A stretch of DNA of 64,000 nt from Candidatus Zixiibacteriota bacterium (GCA_016933955.1 JAFGTT010000018.1:53447-117446), one strand, 5' to 3'; positions 8,732-17,333 are shown, counted from the stretch's first letter. Notes: generated by a model from the letters alone, not told the origin. Numbers and translations are program-made.

Positions 8732-10239
8732 AAAAATTGAAATTCCCGCGACTGGCCTATAACTGGTTGAGCGGAATAGGGATTGTCGGCGCCGTCATAA
8801 CCATTCTCCTGATGACTTTTCTTTATGTGATCGGGATATTTACCCGGGTTACCAATCCTTATCTGGGGATATTTCTTTACATGGTTCTGCCTCCGATCCT
8901 GGTGGTCTCGCTGTTGCTTATTCCTCTGGGGATGTTTCGAACCTGGCGACGGGTCCGGAAAACCGGGGAGGTCAGCTATCCCAGCTGGCCCTATGTGGAC
9001 CTGAATCAGAAAAGCCACCGTAATGCCGCCCTGGTATTCATTCTCGGCACCGGATTGTTTGTCCTGGTCAGCGCCGTGGGGGGATACGAAGCCTATCATT
9101 ATTCCGAATCGGTCGCTTTTTGCGGTAAGACTTGCCATACGGTCATGAAACCGGAGTTCACAGCATACCAGAATTCACCTCATGCCCGGGTGGCCTGCGT
9201 GGCCTGTCATGTCGGTCCGGGGGCGGACTGGTTCGCAAAATCGAAAATATCGGGGCTTTATCAGGTTTATGCCGTCATAGCGAATGTTTACCCGAGGCCG
9301 ATTGAAACCCCGATTAGAAATCTTCGTCCGGCCCGGGAAACCTGCGAGCAGTGTCATTGGCCGGCCAAGTTTTTCGGAGGCCAGCAACGCGTTTTCAACC
9401 ATTACATGTATGATCATGATAATACCCGCTGGTCGATCAATCTGCTGGTTAAAACCGGCGGTGGTAACCCCGAAGTCGGTCGTCCCTCCGGTATCCACTG
9501 GCATACCTTCCTGACCAATAATATCGAGTACATCGCCCGTGACCGGCAATTGCAGAATATCCCCTGGGTCAGGGCCACCAATATCGAAACCGGGAAAGCA
9601 ACGGTTTACCGGGACAAGGAGAATCCGTTGAGTGATGAGGAAATCGCGGCCGCAACTCCGCGCCGGTTCGACTGCATGGATTGCCACAATCGCCCCAGTC
9701 ATATATATCATTCTCCGGATTATGACGCCGATATAGCCATGGAGGCCGGACGGATCAATACGACTCTACCGGATATCAAGCAAGTTGCGGTCAAAGCGAT
9801 GGCGGCCAAATATGAGAATGATACGGCCGCTACCAACGGTATCGCGGGAGCCATTACCGAATATTACCGCGATCATTATCCGGAAATAATTAAAACCCGT
9901 CCGGATGATATCAACGATGCTATCGCCGCGGTGCAGGATAAGTATGCACAGAGTATTTTCCCGGAGATGAAAGTCCGCTGGGAGGTTTATCCCGATAATA
10001 TCGGCCATTTTATCAGTCCCGGATGTATGCGCTGTCACACCGGTAGCCTGACCACCGAGGACGGCCATATCCTTTCCCGTGACTGTACTATCTGTCATAC
10101 GATTATTTCGCAGGGAAAAGACGGTGCAACCGTTATGGCGACTTCGCCCGATGGTCTTGAGTTTGTTCACCCGGAAGATATTGACGAAGCCTGGAAAGAA
10201 ATGAATTGCAACGAGTGCCACAGCGGCACTCAACCATAG
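8728..10239 (+). CDS. NapC/NirT-like membrane-anchored octaheme cytochrome
   Basis: Predicted quinol dehydrogenase of 503 residues. Three hydrophobic segments (about 10-35, 45-72 and 98-120) precede the heme part. The first heme motif is CGKTCH (CxxxCH), followed by CVACH, CEQCH, CMDCH, CMRCH, CTICH and CNECH, giving eight motifs. TVMKPEFTAYQNSPHARVAC closely matches the NapC/NirT family, but those proteins usually have four or five hemes and about 200 residues, so this is an extended type. ATGA overlap with the shortened pentaheme gene; weak ribosome site, so translation may be coupled. Probably passes menaquinol electrons to periplasmic hemes. Confidence 0.82.
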   Translation: MKKLKFPRLAYNWLSGIGIVGAVITILLMTFLYVIGIFTRVTNPYLGIFLYMVLPPILVVSLLLIPLGMFRTWRRVRKTGEVSYPSWPYVDLNQKSHRNAALVFILGTGLFVLVSAVGGYEAYHYSESVAFCGKTCHTVMKPEFTAYQNSPHARVACVACHVGPGADWFAKSKISGLYQVYAVIANVYPRPIETPIRNLRPARETCEQCHWPAKFFGGQQRVFNHYMYDHDNTRWSINLLVKTGGGNPEVGRPSGIHWHTFLTNNIEYIARDRQLQNIPWVRATNIETGKATVYRDKENPLSDEEIAAATPRRFDCMDCHNRPSHIYHSPDYDADIAMEAGRINTTLPDIKQVAVKAMAAKYENDTAATNGIAGAITEYYRDHYPEIIKTRPDDINDAIAAVQDKYAQSIFPEMKVRWEVYPDNIGHFISPGCMRCHTGSLTTEDGHILSRDCTICHTIISQGKDGATVMATSPDGLEFVHPEDIDEAWKEMNCNECHSGTQP

Positions 10240-10280
10240 TGATTATTGGTCTTGAGGTGGTTTGATTTCGCGGTCGGATT

Positions 10281-11792
10281 TTATTTCTTCAAACGATTGT
10301 GAAGCTCCAGCCAGTCGCGCATCTCCCGGACATTTTTAGCCATGTACCAGCGGCCGTTGGCAAAAACGCCATAATCGGCTCCCATCATGGCCGCCGCGAA
10401 CCGGGTGGAATTGACATAGAACAACCACTGCTCGGTCCATTGTTTCTCGATAGCCTCATCGAAAATAATCGATCCCTGGGGTAAACCCAGGGCTAATCCC
10501 TCGGTCCAGATGGTGGTCATCAGATCGGTGGCCTGCCAGGTCATTTCATTGGTCGTCTCCACCGCCCGATCCAGGGCGGCGAAATGCCCCTCGGTCCAGG
10601 TTGTTGAATGACACGCCCGACAAACCTTCTGCATATTATGCAATCTTTTTTCCTGTTCCTTCCGGTCAATCAAAAATTCCTCGACCGGTTCACCGGTTAA
10701 TTCCGTCGGTAGCGGAAAACCGGCCTTATTGGTGATAATGGAGGTATTGGGTGTGGCCGGGTGAGGATGAGAATAAATCAACCCGAACAACCGCTGTGGC
10801 AGGCGATCGTTCATGCGGTGGGTCCGTTCGGATATGATTGTTCCATCCTTATCGGTAACCAGGCTGATATGACAGACGGCGCAGGTGGGGGCGGCGAAAT
10901 CACGGCCGGCGGTCCAGGGAACCGGTTCAAAATCCCAGTGGCTGTTTTGAGAAAAGAATACATTTCCATGTTTGCTGACCTGGTAAACCGGGTAGGCCGG
11001 GACATCGGGTCCCTTATGGCACTGGGCGCAAGTGTACGGCTTGCGGGCGGTTTCAATGGAAAAAACATGGCGCGTGTGACAGGCGGTACAAGCCCCGAAA
11101 GAACCATCGGGATTGATCCGTCCCACCCCCTGATTGGGCCAACCCTCCAGCACCGGGAATTCCAGGGTCCCCAAATCGGTTTCACGTTTGGCCGTTCCGG
11201 TTACCCGGATTTCGGTGCCATGGCAGGACAGGCACGACGACATATCGGTGAGCGGATCTGATTCACCGGTGGTCAGTTGATTGTCGATCAGTTCCGGAAG
11301 ACCATTGATTTCATTGACCATGGTTTGATAAAGGTCATTCTGCGTCAGATTGATATTAGCGAAGGACATGATGTTTTTCGAATACTGTTCCCACTCGGCG
11401 GGATGGCAGACGGCGCAATCATTGGGCGATACCACCGCATGGACCGGGTAATCGAAATGCTCGAAGGTATCCTCATGTTCGCCGGGCAGAAGAGTATGGC
11501 ATTCGGCACACCCGACCACCGTCCCGGTCAGGTACCCGGGCGAATCACTGATCGAAACCCGGCGCTCAATCTCGGGCAACAGGAGCGCTTCGGCCGGAGT
11601 CATCCGGGCATGACGACTGTGGTACCAATCCTCCACCAGTCCCGGCATCAGGTCGGCGTGACAGTCGAGGCAGGCCTGAGTGGCCGGACTGATATCGCCC
11701 GCTCTGACGCCCGCCAGAAGCAAAAATCCGATAACAGCTGTACCGATGGTTATGTGAAATTTTTTCATGATGCCATAAAATAAGAAAAACAT
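10281..11792 (-). CDS. Octaheme hydroxylamine-oxidoreductase-like cytochrome
   Basis: Secreted c-type cytochrome of about 503 residues with eight CxxCH motifs (CLDCH, CAECH, CAVCH, CLSCH, CTACH, CAQCH, CAVCH, CRACH) in the order and spacing of the HAO superfamily. The CAQCHKGPD … YQVSKHGN stretch and the helical C-terminus (QWLFYVNSTRFAAAMMGADYG) are typical. Members oxidise hydroxylamine or hydrazine, or reduce nitrite/hydroxylamine; the direction depends on a cross-linked Tyr that I cannot place without an alignment. Start at 11792 has GGAAAG upstream; ATG at 11768 gives a shorter signal peptide. Downstream of, and co-directional with, a c554-like tetraheme gene, but a terminator lies between. 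Confidence 0.85.
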   Translation of the reverse strand: MFFLFYGIMKKFHITIGTAVIGFLLLAGVRAGDISPATQACLDCHADLMPGLVEDWYHSRHARMTPAEALLLPEIERRVSISDSPGYLTGTVVGCAECHTLLPGEHEDTFEHFDYPVHAVVSPNDCAVCHPAEWEQYSKNIMSFANINLTQNDLYQTMVNEINGLPELIDNQLTTGESDPLTDMSSCLSCHGTEIRVTGTAKRETDLGTLEFPVLEGWPNQGVGRINPDGSFGACTACHTRHVFSIETARKPYTCAQCHKGPDVPAYPVYQVSKHGNVFFSQNSHWDFEPVPWTAGRDFAAPTCAVCHISLVTDKDGTIISERTHRMNDRLPQRLFGLIYSHPHPATPNTSIITNKAGFPLPTELTGEPVEEFLIDRKEQEKRLHNMQKVCRACHSTTWTEGHFAALDRAVETTNEMTWQATDLMTTIWTEGLALGLPQGSIIFDEAIEKQWTEQWLFYVNSTRFAAAMMGADYGVFANGRWYMAKNVREMRDWLELHNRLKK

Positions 11793-11862
11793 TTATTCAC
11801 TTTCCGTCAAAAATTATGAGGGAAAGCTAAAAAATCACACGCTTTTAGTCAAGTTGTTCCAA

Positions 11863-11890
11863 TAAAAAAGCACCCCGTCGCGGAGCGCTT
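11863..11890 (-). terminator. Intrinsic terminator after the c554-like gene (minus strand)
   Basis: On the minus strand, AAGCGCTCC pairs with GGGGTGCTT (two G-U pairs) around loop GCGAC, followed by six T. It lies just after the stop of the tetraheme gene and before the HAO-like gene. Confidence 0.75.
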
Positions 11891-11910
11891 AAAATTCTGT
11901 CGAAAAAGAA

Positions 11911-12426
11911 TTATTTGCCTTCCGTGGCCTCTTTCTTTTCCTCTTTGACCGGTTTAGCGTGAATGCCGGTTTTCATCATCTCGGCGAAATTATAAGCCTC
12001 TTTGGGTCGGAATTCCTCCGGGACATTTTCATTATGGCATTTCTTGCAGGTGTTTTCATCGGGAATCAACAGCCCATTGGCAATGGCCTGCTCACGATCC
12101 TTCATAATGCTCATTTTCTTGTAATCATTTCCCGCACCATGACAGGCTTCACACTGCACCCCGGTCAGCAGTTCACCCTCGGTGGTGGTACCGGTGGAAT
12201 GACAGCCGATGCACTTCTCATTCTTCTGCGCCTTCTCGTCGAGACTTTCCCAGGCCTTGGCATGTTTGGTCTCCAGCCATGAGGGATAAACGCCGTCTTT
12301 CTTGTGGCATATTTTGCACTTGTCCACCCCGGCAAAATCGTGTTTCGGTTTTTCCTCGGATGCCCAGACCATGGTGAAAACGAACAACAGGCTTACCGCC
12401 ATCATTAAAATTGCCAGATTTTTCAC
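11911..12426 (-). CDS. Tetraheme cytochrome c554-like protein
   Basis: Periplasmic protein of 171 residues with signal peptide (to about WAS, residue 23) and four CxxCH motifs (CKICH, CIGCH, CEACH, CKKCH). The stretch SWLETKHAKAW and VQCEACHGAGNDY match the cytochrome c554 family; in Nitrosomonas, c554 accepts electrons from hydroxylamine oxidoreductase. The adjoining octaheme HAO-like gene makes a functional pair plausible. The tail (about 150-171) is Lys/Glu-rich. Ribosome site AGGAGG lies upstream of the ATG. Confidence 0.85.
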   Translation of the reverse strand: MKNLAILMMAVSLLFVFTMVWASEEKPKHDFAGVDKCKICHKKDGVYPSWLETKHAKAWESLDEKAQKNEKCIGCHSTGTTTEGELLTGVQCEACHGAGNDYKKMSIMKDREQAIANGLLIPDENTCKKCHNENVPEEFRPKEAYNFAEMMKTGIHAKPVKEEKKEATEGK

Positions 12427-12996
12427 TGTTCAGCCTCCTGGATTGTATTATGCGGTTTTAATATTTCCCTGTAATTTCCTCATGATCATTATACAAAACG
12501 GATCCGACCGGAGCAACATTTTTTTAGATATTTATTATTCAGGTCAAGTTTAACCTTGACTGGATGACTCCTATTTATTAGACTCCTTACAAGTTAGTTA
12601 ATTACAACTACTCCAGGGACAAATGGGCTGTAGAGAGAGACTTACCGCCGCCGATCGGCGGCGGCAAATGGTGTTCGGGGCAAGGTTGCTTTTATCCAAA
12701 TATGAATTCAATCCTGTATCTGTGTATCGAACGGCGATTGCCCATCGTTTTAACCCGCCCGCTTTGAATTGTAACTCGCCCTTCAAAGGAAATCTGTACC
12801 TTCAGGTAATGGAATCTGCCGGAGATAATGGAAATAATATAGCCTTTATCACTCGGGCCGAAAGAATTTCCCGGTCGGAAATGGTGAAAGAATTCATATT
12901 GGAACCGATCAAATTTGGTTTTCTTTTTCAGATATTGTGAATAAAGGGATTTAAATAAACTGCTCGGCTAAGTCAACTGATTTGAGAGGAATGCCT
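12427..12996. other. Divergent intergenic region with inverted repeats
   Basis: About 570 bases between the c554-like gene and the first decaheme gene. Seen: GTCAAG/CTTGAC inverted repeat (12543-12560, 6-base spacer) and a perfect 20-base palindrome of CCG/CGG units (12645-12664). Short frames here lack coding features. Probably holds promoters of both divergent units; I cannot assign -35/-10 boxes with confidence. Confidence 0.45.
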
Positions 12997-13965
12997 ATGA
13001 AAAAAAAGATAGGACTCGCGGCTTTGCCGGTAAGGGTCTTTAGGGTTATGCTGACGCTTGGCATAATCTGGATGTTTTCGGCATCGGCATTAGCCATGTC
13101 CACGCCTCCCGGAGCCCTTCTGGTCGGAGATGAAACCTGCCTGAGTTGCCATGATCAAATCGGCGAGGAATTCGCCAAAACGCTTCATGGTACGATTGCG
13201 GAATTGCAATCATCGAATCGGGCGATCACCTGCGAATCATGTCACGGTCCGGGATCGGTTCATGCCGATGAATCCGATCCGGAGAAAATTATTAATCCCG
13301 CCAAAGGCGATCAGTTCGGTTCAGTGACCTGTCTCGGTTGCCACAGCGGCGAAAAGTTTGATGACTGGACGTTTGCTCAGCATAATACGGCTGATGTCAA
13401 CTGCTCCAGTTGTCATACCATTCATGCCGAACACCGGCCCCGATCGGCTGACAACATCCAGGAAAAGTGCTACGGCTGTCACAGTGATGTCAGAGCGGCG
13501 TCGTTCATGCCGTCGCACCACCCGGTGCGGGAGGGCAAGATGACCTGCCTCGATTGTCACAATCCGCATGGCGGTCAGGCGACCCTGACAATGGAGAATA
13601 CCGGCCGGGAACTGTGTTTCAGCTGTCATCCGGAGAAGGAAGGGCCGTTTGTTTACGAGCATGCTCCGGTCAATGAGGATTGCATGGTTTGCCATACGCC
13701 TCATGGTTCGGTGGCGGATAACCTGTTGATCCAGACCGAACCGGCTCTCTGCCTTAACTGCCATGCCATGCATTTCCATGCCACGATCGAGGGGTGGGAC
13801 GGCAATTTCACCGTGCCTCTGGCTCCCGAACGGGCGGGTTACTCGACTCCCGACGGCTGGAAAAAAGGCATGCTGACCAAATGCACCCAGTGTCACACTG
13901 AGATTCACGGTTCCGATTTGCCATCTCAGGCAATTTCAACCTCAGGCAACGCCCTGACAAGATAG
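12997..13965 (+). CDS. DmsE/MtrA-like decaheme c-type cytochrome
   Basis: Periplasmic electron-conduit cytochrome of about 322 residues. The ATG at 12997 fits GAGAGG seven bases upstream; longer starts exist at 12982 and 12991. Signal peptide to about ALAM. Ten CxxCH motifs follow, evenly spaced (CLSCH, CESCH, CLGCH, CSSCH, CYGCH, CLDCH, CFSCH, CMVCH, CLNCH, CTQCH), with the paired CxxCHxxH arrangements (CHNPHG, CHTPHG) typical of DmsE/MtrA/PioA. Such proteins insert into an MtrB-type barrel to carry electrons across the outer membrane. The barrel gene begins 11 bases downstream. Confidence 0.9.
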   Translation: MKKKIGLAALPVRVFRVMLTLGIIWMFSASALAMSTPPGALLVGDETCLSCHDQIGEEFAKTLHGTIAELQSSNRAITCESCHGPGSVHADESDPEKIINPAKGDQFGSVTCLGCHSGEKFDDWTFAQHNTADVNCSSCHTIHAEHRPRSADNIQEKCYGCHSDVRAASFMPSHHPVREGKMTCLDCHNPHGGQATLTMENTGRELCFSCHPEKEGPFVYEHAPVNEDCMVCHTPHGSVADNLLIQTEPALCLNCHAMHFHATIEGWDGNFTVPLAPERAGYSTPDGWKKGMLTKCTQCHTEIHGSDLPSQAISTSGNALTR

Positions 13966-13976
13966 GAGGGGGGAAA

Positions 13977-15686
13977 ATGAGAAAAGGACTACCGATGATC
14001 GTTCTCAGTCTCCTGCTTATTATTGTCCCGGCCCTGATGGTATTCGGACAAACAGGCGTGACTGAAGAGAAATACTCGCTCTGGGTGGGCGGACATTATA
14101 CCGATCTGACCGACTATGCCAAAAAAGTCGGTGAGTACAATCTCGACAAGGATGAATTCGTGCCGGAATTGAAATTTGATTATTACATGCGCGGGAACGG
14201 GCAGATTTTCTCGTTATACGGTCACTACTACGATGAGAAAAACGCCCGGGGCGAGTTATCGACGATCGTGGGCGACCGTTTCAAAGCCGATATCCGTTAC
14301 CGTTCCATGTTGCACCGGAAAGGACAGGATCTCCTGACCAACCTGGAAACGCGCGAGGCCGGCGGAGGGAAAATTCTCACCCATGAGATTCTCGATCCCC
14401 GGGCCGACTATAATGTTCATCGCAAGGAGATCCAGACCGATGTCGAGATACTCCTGGCGCGGGAACATAATCTCAAACTGATAGCGGCGCATCGAACCAT
14501 CCTGCAAACCGGGACGGAGCAAAAGATCGGGGCCACCCATTGTTTCAGCTGTCATGTCACCTCGCAGAGTGCCACGGTTGACAAGGTGAGCCACCAGATT
14601 ATCGCCGCTCTCCAGGGTGAGATTGGACGGAATACGGTCGGTTATGAATTCGGGTACCGGATTTTCGAATCGAAGGCGCCCGAAGTCGGGGCGTATTTCG
14701 ATCCCGCGGTCCATCCGGTGACCGGTGCTTCGGGAGCGGAATTCAGCTCCCGCATGATATACAGTGATACTATTTTGCCGATCGGAACCTATCCGAAAAC
14801 GGAGAAAATGTCACATAAGGTGCGGATTAAGGGTGATCTGGGGAAAGGAAAGTACGCCGGTTCGCTCAGCTACAGCGAGGCGACCAACCGGAAAACGGAT
14901 CTTTCAAGCACCGCGTGGGTGGGCTCGTTTAACTACGCCTGGCCGCTCAATCAGAAAACCCGGCTGATCGCCCGGGTAACGGGTACCAGGTTGCGGGCCG
15001 ATGATCCGTTTATCGATCTGCCCCTGTTTCGGGCCGGACGCGGCGGGCCGCAGATAGACTTCAGTTTCACGCGCTGGTCATCACTCGACCGGGCCGATGC
15101 CCGCGGATCGCTGGAACTTATTTCCCGCTTGACCAAAAAGACGACCGCCTCGGTCATGCTGGAATATGATCGGATTGATCGTTATGATTACCCCGAGGCC
15201 GACGGCCTGACCACCAACCGGTTTATCGGCCAGGTCAAGATGCAGTACCGCAAGGGACTGAAATATGCCACGACTGTCAAGTACCGGTTCGAAAAAACAT
15301 CCGATCCGTTTGTCTCGGGTCGCGGTCTGTTCGAGCGGCCGGGACGCGATGAACTGGAGCAACTGGTGCCGGGCTTTGCCTTTATTTTCTATTTCCAGAG
15401 GGAGGACCTCCGGTATCAGACTATCACCAGCCTGCCGACCGACGAACACATCTTCGAATGGAGTTCCACCTGGCGGCCGGATAAGAAGATCAACCTGACG
15501 GTCGGACTGAAAGGGAAATACGACAAGAACGGCGATCTTGATTCCCTGGATGTCAACCACCTGTCGCTTCAGCCCAACCTGGCGGTTAATCTGATCCCCA
15601 GTCCGAAATGGGCGGTCACCCTCGGCGGGACCCACGCCTATTTCAAATCGCGCGGGCCGGTGACAGTGGCGCTGTTCGACGGCTGA
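13977..15686 (+). CDS. MtrB/PioB-like outer-membrane barrel with internal CxxCH, ends at in-frame UGA
   Basis: N-terminal 569 residues of an MtrB/PioB-like barrel that should sheath the upstream decaheme. Ribosome site AGGAGGGG, signal peptide to about FGQ (residue 25), then many amphipathic strands. It has a CFSCH heme-type motif at residues 189-193 (14541-14555), unusual inside a barrel. A TGA at 15684-15686 stops the frame after ALFDG. The same frame then stays open for 158 more codons with barrel-like sequence to 16163, so the complete protein would be about 728 residues. Nonsense mutation, assembly error or recoding are all possible. Confidence 0.8.
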   Translation: MRKGLPMIVLSLLLIIVPALMVFGQTGVTEEKYSLWVGGHYTDLTDYAKKVGEYNLDKDEFVPELKFDYYMRGNGQIFSLYGHYYDEKNARGELSTIVGDRFKADIRYRSMLHRKGQDLLTNLETREAGGGKILTHEILDPRADYNVHRKEIQTDVEILLAREHNLKLIAAHRTILQTGTEQKIGATHCFSCHVTSQSATVDKVSHQIIAALQGEIGRNTVGYEFGYRIFESKAPEVGAYFDPAVHPVTGASGAEFSSRMIYSDTILPIGTYPKTEKMSHKVRIKGDLGKGKYAGSLSYSEATNRKTDLSSTAWVGSFNYAWPLNQKTRLIARVTGTRLRADDPFIDLPLFRAGRGGPQIDFSFTRWSSLDRADARGSLELISRLTKKTTASVMLEYDRIDRYDYPEADGLTTNRFIGQVKMQYRKGLKYATTVKYRFEKTSDPFVSGRGLFERPGRDELEQLVPGFAFIFYFQREDLRYQTITSLPTDEHIFEWSSTWRPDKKINLTVGLKGKYDKNGDLDSLDVNHLSLQPNLAVNLIPSPKWAVTLGGTHAYFKSRGPVTVALFDG

Positions 15687-15726
15687 GCGGGCCATATTTC
15701 TACCGACACCGTGGGTGTCGGTCCGC
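15687..15726 (+). other. Hairpin directly downstream of the in-frame UGA
   Basis: A perfect 9-bp stem, ACCGACACC (15702-15710) with GGTGTCGGT (15714-15722), closes a GTG loop. Outer GCGG (15687-15690) can pair with CCGC (15723-15726). The apical loop begins 24 bases after the UGA, inside the distance used by bacterial SECIS elements, and the loop starts with G. It could also be a chance coding-region hairpin. Confidence 0.5.
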
Positions 15727-16163
15727 TTACCGTCTTAGCCAAACATTACGGCTCCGAGTATGCCATGGTCGATTACAAAACCAATTCTCTGAATCTTTAT
15801 CTCAATTCATCGTACACCTATTCGCCCCGACTGCAACTGTTCGCCACCCTGACATTCAGCCAGTCGAAGGCGGAACTCGACCAGGTTATCATGCCCAGTA
15901 TAACAGAACGACTCTACAACGATTTCATCGGCGGGACCGACCTGACCCATCAGGATTTCTCGTTCGATGAGATGCATGAGTACTCAAACCTGGATTACCG
16001 TTTGCTGGGTCTGTCACTCGGGCTGGAATATGAGATCTCGGCCGGTCTGACCTGGACGGCTGACGGTCAGTATTATGATCTGATCGATGACCAGGGGTAC
16101 GTGTATGGAGACGAATCCGGATCGCTGTTTATTATCCGGACCGGATTCAATTATGATTTATAA
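15690..16163 (+). pseudogene. C-terminal part of the MtrB-like barrel beyond the in-frame UGA
   Basis: Same reading frame as the upstream barrel part, separated from it only by the TGA. It encodes aromatic, alternating beta-strand sequence (NSLNLYLNSSYTYSPRLQLF, LLGLSLGLEYEI) and ends in FIIRTGFNYDL, an ending typical of outer-membrane barrels. A separate start is possible at GTG 15711, but it has no signal peptide and no ribosome site, and it falls inside the hairpin, so independent function is unlikely. Either a disrupted gene or the read-through half of a recoded one. Confidence 0.7.
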
Positions 16164-16202
16164 CCGGTAAGACTTAGTCGAGTATCGTCGCTGACGAGAA
16201 AA

Positions 16203-16230
16203 GGCCGCCGGACCAACCGGCGGCCTTTTT
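16203..16230. terminator. Bidirectional intrinsic terminator
   Basis: 9-bp stem GGCCGCCGG / CCGGCGGCC with loop ACCAA, flanked by A-rich upstream and T-rich downstream sequence. It sits between two convergent conduit operons and can terminate both. Confidence 0.85.
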
Positions 16231-16259
16231 GTATCGTATACTACATTTTATGGAAGGTT

Positions 16260-17321
16260 TTAATGAGCCTTGACCAGCTCCGTATTAATCCCGGTTGTCC
16301 CGCCGGCAACTACTTTACCGACCACTATGCCTTCCATATATTCGATGGAACTTTCCAGAAGATCAACGATATACCAGGGATTATGCACGCCCATGGAGCG
16401 ATCTTCCTCGATCATCACATAGTTGTACAGGGCCCCGGCCGTACCCACGTCGGAAATGGTCGTGGTAACCGGGTAACCGTCGGCACCCACGACACCGGCA
16501 TCATAGAGCAATTCTTCCAAATCCGCCAGCAATTCCTCGACCTCGGTCTGAATGCCTTCATAATCGAAATTGGCCGCTTCGGTATGGCAGGTCTGGCAAA
16601 CCCCGACCAGAGTGGTCCCGGATTCTTCATCGACCATATTAAAACTGTGGCCGCCGATTTTGTAACTGATATGGGTCTGCGGATTACCCATATGGCAGCC
16701 TATACAGCCGCTGTTATCTGAGATATTGGCATGGCCGGTATTGCGATAATCGTATCCGGCATATTCGTAGCCGTTGCTGGCATTGAGCAGGTCGCCCTGC
16801 GGACCGTGATGCGGTCCCCAGTACCTGCTGACCTCTATGCCAGAGGTAATCGATGCGGCATCGATAAAGGAATGGTGGCAATTGACACAGAGGTTGGCCG
16901 GACCATGGTCGAAGGTATCGCCGTTGGCCAGGGTATAGGCGTCATCCGCGCGGAGGGACAGGTTACCTCGGGTATGCGGGGCATGACAGGTGAAACAGTG
17001 AATGGAACTGACCTGGTCGTACGGCGCATTGGTCTCACCCGTACTCAAGTAATCCAGAAATCCCTGATGATCGTGACACTGGGTGCAGTTGGCTCCCTCC
17101 CGGTTGGTGTAATCGACATTGTTGCCGGAAGCGTGGACAGAATTCTGCCATTCACCCTGGGCCGCCAGAATATACCCGTCATCTCCGTGACAGGTGAAAC
17201 AACTGCTCAAGGAAGCCTGGTCGCCGCCATCTTCGTTGACAACCTTTCGCTCGCAGCCGCCACCGAAAATCACAAGCGCCGCCAGAGTCAGGATGGCTGA
17301 CATTACTTTAGTTGCTCTCAT
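16260..17321 (-). CDS. Hexaheme lipoprotein c-type cytochrome
   Basis: Predicted outer-membrane lipoprotein of 353 residues. Lipobox FGGGC (Cys near residue 23). Six CxxCH motifs (CFTCH, CTQCH, CFTCH, CVNCH, CIGCH, CQTCH) in the first ~240 residues, with a YWGPHHGPQGDLL segment common in multiheme reductases. The C-terminal ~100 residues are helical (GVHNPWYIVDLLESSIEYM). It follows the barrel gene by 12 bases in the same direction, taking the place of an MtrC/OmcA-like surface cytochrome. Ribosome site AGGAGAG upstream. The terminal acceptor is unknown. Confidence 0.82.
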   Translation of the reverse strand: MRATKVMSAILTLAALVIFGGGCERKVVNEDGGDQASLSSCFTCHGDDGYILAAQGEWQNSVHASGNNVDYTNREGANCTQCHDHQGFLDYLSTGETNAPYDQVSSIHCFTCHAPHTRGNLSLRADDAYTLANGDTFDHGPANLCVNCHHSFIDAASITSGIEVSRYWGPHHGPQGDLLNASNGYEYAGYDYRNTGHANISDNSGCIGCHMGNPQTHISYKIGGHSFNMVDEESGTTLVGVCQTCHTEAANFDYEGIQTEVEELLADLEELLYDAGVVGADGYPVTTTISDVGTAGALYNYVMIEEDRSMGVHNPWYIVDLLESSIEYMEGIVVGKVVAGGTTGINTELVKAH

Positions 17322-17333
17322 AGTAGTTCTCTC

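Noticed and set aside
12623..12940. 105-codon frame in the intergenic region of the heme island
   Set aside because: No domain, no ribosome site, and it starts next to a GC palindrome; composition looks non-coding.
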